Assembly: GCA_036378675.1 (NCBI GenBank)
Contig: DASUWA010000010.1
Location: 78,661 to 132,799, forward strand
Direction of reading: 5' to 3'
Length of the DNA stretch: 54,139 nt
Source of the DNA: Acidimicrobiales bacterium
Lineage (GTDB): Bacteria; Actinomycetota; Acidimicrobiia; Acidimicrobiales; Palsa-688
Shown here: piece after piece, positions 50,361 to 54,139 of the stretch
How the letters are laid out: each line of letters starts with the position of its first letter
Position numbering within the stretch: position 1 is the first letter of the stretch
Program-made: the position numbers and the translations under genes
Notes under the pieces: model-generated
What the model was told of the DNA's origin: nothing
Database searches by the model: none
What the model saw: the letters and a program-made list of their open reading frames with translations, nothing else

Positions 50361-51014
50361 GTGACTGCGGCATCGGCGAGCACGTCGTCTGGCCCCACCC
50401 GCTTGGACCGGCGCAAGGCGCGGACCCGGCAAGCGCTTATCGACGCCGCGATCCGGTTGATCGCCGAAGGGCGCGGGGACCGAGCCAGTATCCAGGAGAT
50501 CACCGAAGTTGCCGACATCGGATTCGGGTCGTTCTACAACCACTTCGAGAGCAAGGAGCAGCTGTTCGAGACGGCCTCGACCGAGGTCCTCGAACGCTGG
50601 GGCCGCATGATCGATCTCGCCTCCGCCGGCATCACCGACCCGGCGGAGGTGTTCGCGACATCGCTCCGGCTATCGGCCCGCCTGGGCTGGACCCACCCTG
50701 AGGTTGCTCGGTTCATCACCGGCGCCGGCCTCGATCTCCTCGACGTGCCGGGCGGCCTGGCGCCTCGTGCATTGCGGGATATCCGGGCCGGGCAAGCCGC
50801 GGGGCAATTCAGTTTCGGTGAGGCGGAGGTCGCCCTCAGCGCCGTGGCTGGAGGCCTGATTGGGTTGCTGCGGCTGCACCAGAGTCAGCCCGACCGGCTC
50901 GAGGACAGCTCGGTCGACGATCTGTGCGAAGCCTGCCTACGCCTGCTAGGGCTCCCGGCCGCCAAGGCCAGGCGCCTGGCAAGACTGCCTCTGCCCGCTA
51001 CCGATCCGTGGTAA
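50361..51014 (+). CDS. TetR family regulator of the stress island
   Basis: A 217-residue TetR protein. After a short basic N-terminus, TRQALIDAAIRLIAEGRGD and ASIQEITEVADIGFGSFYNHF then ESKEQLFETAS form the DNA-binding domain. The C-terminal domain (TetR_C-like) is intact. GTG 50361 has GGAGG 6 bases upstream and begins VTAASASTSSG, better than the far upstream start at 50253, which would lie on the operator. Its own promoter region and those of the HdeD-like and rhomboid genes share one operator, so it is very probably their repressor or sensor. The ligand is unknown. Confidence 0.9.
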   Translation: MTAASASTSSGPTRLDRRKARTRQALIDAAIRLIAEGRGDRASIQEITEVADIGFGSFYNHFESKEQLFETASTEVLERWGRMIDLASAGITDPAEVFATSLRLSARLGWTHPEVARFITGAGLDLLDVPGGLAPRALRDIRAGQAAGQFSFGEAEVALSAVAGGLIGLLRLHQSQPDRLEDSSVDDLCEACLRLLGLPAAKARRLARLPLPATDPW

Positions 51015-51059
51015 GGACCCACGAGTTCAGTCGACGGCGCACCGCGGACTCGAGCGGAG

Positions 51060-51885
51060 ATGCTCGAAGCCGGACGCGCGCTGCGCGCCCGGGTTCCCCG
51101 CCGCAGTCACGGCCGATGGACACCGCCACCCGACCGTCCTGACCCGATCGAGATCCTGATCCGGTCCAACGCGAACCGGCTGCCCGAGCTGGTTGCGGTT
51201 CGGAACGGGCGGATGATGGCGTCGCCGTTTTCCTTCTACCGTGGCGCGCCAGCCGTAATGGCGTCAGATCTGAGCCGCACACCCCTCCACCGGTATACGT
51301 CTGCAGATCTGCGGAGACCCCCATCTTCGCAACTTCGGCACCTGTGCCACCCCCGAACGCAACCAGGTATTCGATGTCAACGACTTCGACGAGACCCAGC
51401 CGGGACCGTGGGAATGGGACGTCAAGCGCCTCGCCGCCAGCCTGGTGGTGGCGGCCCGGACCGCGGGGCTCTCCGATGGGGACGGTTTGGCGGCTGTGGA
51501 GGGCTGCCGCTCAAACCAGGGGAAGCGGGTCGTGGTCGGACAGCGCATCATGCAGGCCGCCAGCGATGTGTTCCTGGGTTGGGCCCGCGCCGGCGGTTTC
51601 GACACTTACGTGCGTCAGCTGCGCGACATGAAGGGCACGGTCGAGCTCGACGACGCCCGTCCCGACGACCTGACGTTGTATGGGCGGCTCTGCGCGGCGG
51701 CGCTGGCCCGTGCTCATGCTCGAGCCGGTCACCCTGCGCTCATCAGCTGCTACCTGCCAGCCGAGCGCGGCGTCACTTTGGGGGGATCCGTCAACGCCCA
51801 CCACAATGATTTCGCTGTCGCTGAGGCAATCGATGCTGCCCGGCTCAGGCACGCTCTAAGCGTAAAGCCCAGTGGGCGTGGATGA
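51060..51885 (+). pseudogene. DUF2252 family gene, disrupted
   Basis: Frame 1 (51060-51290) reads RVPRRSHGRWTPPPDRPDP, LPELVAVRNGRMMASPFSFYRG and ASDLSRTP, the start of DUF2252. One extra C in the CCCC run at 51282-51285 shifts the frame; removing it restores TPSTGIRLQICGDPHLRNFG. Then VFDVNDFDETQPGPWEWDVKR and LAASLVVAARTAGLSDGDG follow normally. At about 51510 about 200 residues of the family are missing, joined to GKRVVVGQRIMQAASDVFLGW and VRQLRDMKGTVE, and the end is degenerate. The frameshift alone could be a sequencing error, the internal deletion not. DUF2252 function is unknown. Confidence 0.8.
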
Positions 51886-52134
51886 AATAGAGCCCAACGT
51901 CACAACTCGAAACGACCGACGTATCAGCTGCACGCCAGCGCTTCACAAGTCGCCCGATCGCTCCAGGTATTGGGCGGAGAGCCAACCGATCGGTATCGGC
52001 AGCCAGGCCTTTTTTCGCCAACTGTCTCCGTATCCTCAGTATTCCGGAGGTCTCCAAGCGGATTCGGCGGCCGCGAGCGTCGTCCTTTGTCCCCTTCCTT
52101 CTCTCGTCCTAGCCGCCCGATGGCCACCGGCTGC

Positions 52135-52860
52135 TTATCGCCACCCGCTGCCGCTCCACGCTGGTGGTTGCTCAGCCTGGGTCCTCGACTGGTCCCCGAT
52201 GCGCGGCCAAAGGATGCGGGTTATCACGAGCCCGAAGACGAATCCGCCGACGTGGGCGAAGAAGGCGACGCCGCCCCCGTTTGCCTGAGCGTTGAACATG
52301 CCGAAGTTGGCTTCGACCAATTGGTAGAGGAACCAAAGTCCGAGGAATACCCAGGCCCGGATCCTGACAAAGAAGATCGGGAAGATGTAGGTGCGGACCT
52401 TGGATTGGGGATACAGGACGAAGTACGCGCCGAGTACCGCCGCGATCGCCCCGCTGGCCCCCAGTTCCGGGACCCGCGCGTTCTGGGCCGAACCCGCAAG
52501 AAGAGTCGCGGCGGTCTGACTCATCATCGCGATGAATCCGCCGGCGAAGTAGAACAAGAGATACCGCAGAGGCCCGAAGGCGTCCTCGACGTTCTTGCCA
52601 AAGATGTACAGGAAGAGCATGTTTCCGAGGATGTGGTCCCAGCTGCCGTGGAGGAACATGGCTGTGATCCAGCTGACCCCCCAAGGTTCGGGCGCTTGGC
52701 AGGCGTTGTCGACGGAGCAGGGATAGAACGAGGCGTGGTAGATCGACGAGTTGAGATGCGGCAGCTCATACAGGATCCACACCGCGAAGTTGGCGACGAT
52801 CAGCGAGATGTTGACGATCGGGAACCGTCGCGCAGGCACGCCGTCGGAGAGCGGGATCAT
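52135..52860 (-). CDS. Rhomboid family intramembrane serine protease
   Basis: A 241-residue rhomboid from ATG 52860. MIPLSDGVPARRFPIVNISL is the typical start. Catalytic Ser136 lies in ELGASGAIAAVLGA and His203 in FFAHVGGFVFG; the HGSWDHILGNMLFLYIFG segment supplies His71 and Asn80. Six membrane helices are visible. It cleaves membrane proteins within the bilayer; targets are unknown. Upstream in the same frame is a fragment of FtsH, so translation may instead start earlier. ATG 52860 overlaps the stop of an out-of-frame short ORF (ATGA), so coupling is possible. The promoter at 53191-53228 drives it. Confidence 0.92.
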   Translation of the reverse strand: MIPLSDGVPARRFPIVNISLIVANFAVWILYELPHLNSSIYHASFYPCSVDNACQAPEPWGVSWITAMFLHGSWDHILGNMLFLYIFGKNVEDAFGPLRYLLFYFAGGFIAMMSQTAATLLAGSAQNARVPELGASGAIAAVLGAYFVLYPQSKVRTYIFPIFFVRIRAWVFLGLWFLYQLVEANFGMFNAQANGGGVAFFAHVGGFVFGLVITRILWPRIGDQSRTQAEQPPAWSGSGWR

Positions 52861-52917
52861 GTTGGCGATCCGTTCATCCCGGCGGGTACAGAGCTGTCGG
52901 GTCGACGCGCCCCGGCT

Positions 52918-53049
52918 GATCCCCGCGGCGGCATAAGCCTCGTCCTCCTCCAGTGTTTCCTGGTCCAGGAGGTTTTGTGCGAGCTTCTGCAGCCGATCCC
53001 GGCTGCCCTTAAGGGTCTCGACGGCCTGCTCGTAGCACTCTTCAAGTCC
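52918..53049 (-). pseudogene. FtsH C-terminal remnant fused ahead of rhomboid
   Basis: In the frame that continues into the rhomboid, 53049-52918 encodes GLEECYEQAVETLKGSRDRL then QKLAQNLLDQETLEEDEAY and AAAGI, the C-terminal helix of FtsH zinc proteases with the LLDQETL motif. The AAA and peptidase domains are absent. A short ORF of 89 codons with a good ribosome binding site (ATG 53126 to TGA 52857) crosses it in another frame and starts MLKPLGTS, close to the HdeD-like start. A deletion that fused an HdeD-like gene start to the ftsH end explains this. Confidence 0.6.
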
Positions 53050-53190
53050 AGCCCGTGTCGGTGGCTCAGGACTCGCGGCCGAGTTCGCCGCCGCGTGGTG
53101 TGCGAAGTGCCCAACGGCTTGAGCATGACAACTCCTCTCAGTCGGTAGGCGATGAGCCGGGGCCAACCCCACTTGGCATGCCCACTCGAT

Positions 53191-53228
53191 TCTGATAAGA
53201 GACTACAGAACTGATGGCATGCTGTCAA
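53191..53228 (-). promoter_or_regulatory. Promoter with direct-repeat operator, rhomboid locus
   Basis: On the minus strand TTGACA (53228-53223), 17 bases, TAGTCT (53205-53200). CATCAGT (53216-53210) and TATCAGA (53197-53191) are 19 bases apart and stand at the same offsets from the -10 box as at the HdeD-like promoter. Ribosome binding site and first codons are also alike. Confidence 0.8.
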
Positions 53229-53485
53229 CGGGTCCACTCGAGACGGCGAACAGGGCGCGACGGGACAGCGCCGAGTCAGCCACGAACGTCGACAAGACGA
53301 GCAAGACCCTGACTGAACGCGCCAGCCAGCGCGGCCACTCGAGTGTCCCTGTAGTTGCAGTGCCGCCAGGCAAACGAATCGGTCCAGACACACGAGCACG
53401 GCACCATCGGCTTCGATATCGCGATGGCGCAGCCGGTGCAGCGCTGTCGAATAGATCGCCGTCGAGGTGCCAGATCCTCTCAGCG

Positions 53486-53896
53486 CTACTCGACGAAGAT
53501 GACCTTTTCGGGAGTGATTCGGATGACGGTCCGTTGCTGCTCGTCGAGCGTCGACACGAGCGAGGCGGGATCCGGTCGCGGCGTATTGGAGAGCTTCGCG
53601 AATACATCCGCACTCAGTTCCGCTCGCAACGGGTCGGTTTCGATGGTCTCGGCTCTGCCGTATATGACCAGATGGGTCCGTCCGTCGGGGACGGTCATGG
53701 AGACCTTCGGATTTCGGCAAGCGTTCTTCCACTTGGCGGTGTACCGCTTGGCGGACACAACCAACCGCCCGTCGCCATCGACGACGTAACCCACCATGGA
53801 CTGCTGCGGCGACCCGTCGGACCTGCCGGTGGCCAGCACCGCCCACATGTGGTCCTCCAGGTAGCGCTCCTGCTCGGAGCTGAACATCGGCTTCAC
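53486..53896 (-). CDS. PPOX-class F420/flavin-dependent oxidoreductase
   Basis: A 136-residue split-barrel protein of the pyridoxamine-oxidase superfamily. YLEDHMWAVLATGRSDGSPQ and SMVGYVVDGDGRLVVSAKR with TAKWKNACRNPKVSMTV form the flavin/F420-binding barrel; the group is common in F420-using actinobacteria. The GTG at 53896 overlaps the stop of the partial FAH gene (GTGA), so they are co-transcribed. It lies outside the stress island. Cofactor choice is not certain. Confidence 0.9.
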   Translation of the reverse strand: MKPMFSSEQERYLEDHMWAVLATGRSDGSPQQSMVGYVVDGDGRLVVSAKRYTAKWKNACRNPKVSMTVPDGRTHLVIYGRAETIETDPLRAELSADVFAKLSNTPRPDPASLVSTLDEQQRTVIRITPEKVIFVE

Positions 53897-54139
53897 CGTC
53901 CGTCGGGGACGGATACGAGCCGGTTCCGTAGGTGACCGATCCCCTCAACCCAGGTCTCCAGAAGATCACCAGGCTGCAGGAATCGGGGTGGTTGGCGCAC
54001 CGCGCCGATCCCTGGAGGAGTGCCGGTGAAGATCACGTCCCCGGGCAGAAGCGGGACCACGGCGGAGATCTCGGCAATCAGGCGCGGAATGCCAAAGATG
54101 AGATCCCCGGTGCGGCCGTCCTGCATCTTCTCGCCGTTG
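53893..54139 (-). CDS. Fumarylacetoacetate hydrolase family protein, partial
   Basis: The C-terminal 81 or so codons of an FAH-type protein, running in from the right edge. NGEKMQDGRTGDLIFGIPRL and LLPGDVIFTGTPPGIGAVRQ with QPGDLLETWVEGIGHLRN are the standard FAH end motifs. These enzymes hydrolyse C-C bonds in dicarbonyl acids or act as hydratases and isomerases in aromatic breakdown. The start is not in the window. It is followed directly by the PPOX gene. Confidence 0.9.
   Translation of the reverse strand, partial: NGEKMQDGRTGDLIFGIPRLIAEISAVVPLLPGDVIFTGTPPGIGAVRQPPRFLQPGDLLETWVEGIGHLRNRLVSVPDGR

Noticed and set aside
53229-53485. Possible gene between the rhomboid promoter and the PPOX gene
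   Set aside because: Open frames exist on both strands but lack a ribosome binding site and any recognisable domain.

Overview
The window looks like the chromosome of a high-GC actinobacterium. The signs are pervasive GTG and TTG starts, many probably leaderless genes, several F420-type luciferase-like oxidoreductases, a DUF1918 protein, and a large stock of acyl-CoA ligases and dehydrogenases. Gene content suggests an uncultured soil or aquatic member of Acidimicrobiia, but nothing here fixes the class, so that placement is an inference.

About 0.5-32.4 kb is a catabolic island. It holds a cytochrome P450, a MaoC-type hydratase, four acyl-CoA ligases, a tandem-fused acyl-CoA dehydrogenase, a divergently encoded acyl-CoA dehydrogenase pair, an enoyl-CoA hydratase, two thiolase-family proteins, short-chain and zinc dehydrogenases, and two amidohydrolases. 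A sugar module sits among them: a Tat-exported GMC dehydrogenase with its partner subunit, a GH1 glycosidase, an FGGY kinase, a 2-hydroxyacid dehydrogenase and a class II aldolase. Together they could oxidise, activate and beta-oxidise a bulky, possibly glycosylated, terpenoid or steroid-like compound; the substrate is not known. Five divergent intergenic regions between 13.4 and 30.8 kb share a near-palindromic site, TGAC-N6-GTCA, and several of the flanking genes have a -10 box 6-9 bases before a GTG start. This looks like a local regulon, and an embedded TetR gene that lacks any ordinary start codon is the first candidate regulator.

At 32.5-48.5 kb lie a short-chain dehydrogenase, a structured non-coding RNA candidate with its own promoter and terminator (about 33.48-33.86 kb), and a second amidohydrolase/D-aminoacylase/F420 set. 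After these come small VOC and SRPBCC proteins, a universal stress protein opposite an MFS transporter fused to two cyclic-nucleotide-binding domains, and an epoxide hydrolase.

At 48.8-53.2 kb is what appears to be a decayed stress-tolerance island. It contains an aquaporin remnant, the 3' half of a tRNA-Ile, an HdeD-like membrane protein, a TetR regulator, a broken DUF2252 gene, and a rhomboid protease preceded by a fragment of FtsH. Three promoters there share one direct-repeat operator with identical 19-bp spacing, so the TetR gene probably controls itself, the HdeD-like gene and the rhomboid gene. The window ends in a PPOX-type flavin/F420 protein and a partial fumarylacetoacetate-hydrolase gene. 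All calls come from reading the sequence; no database search was run.
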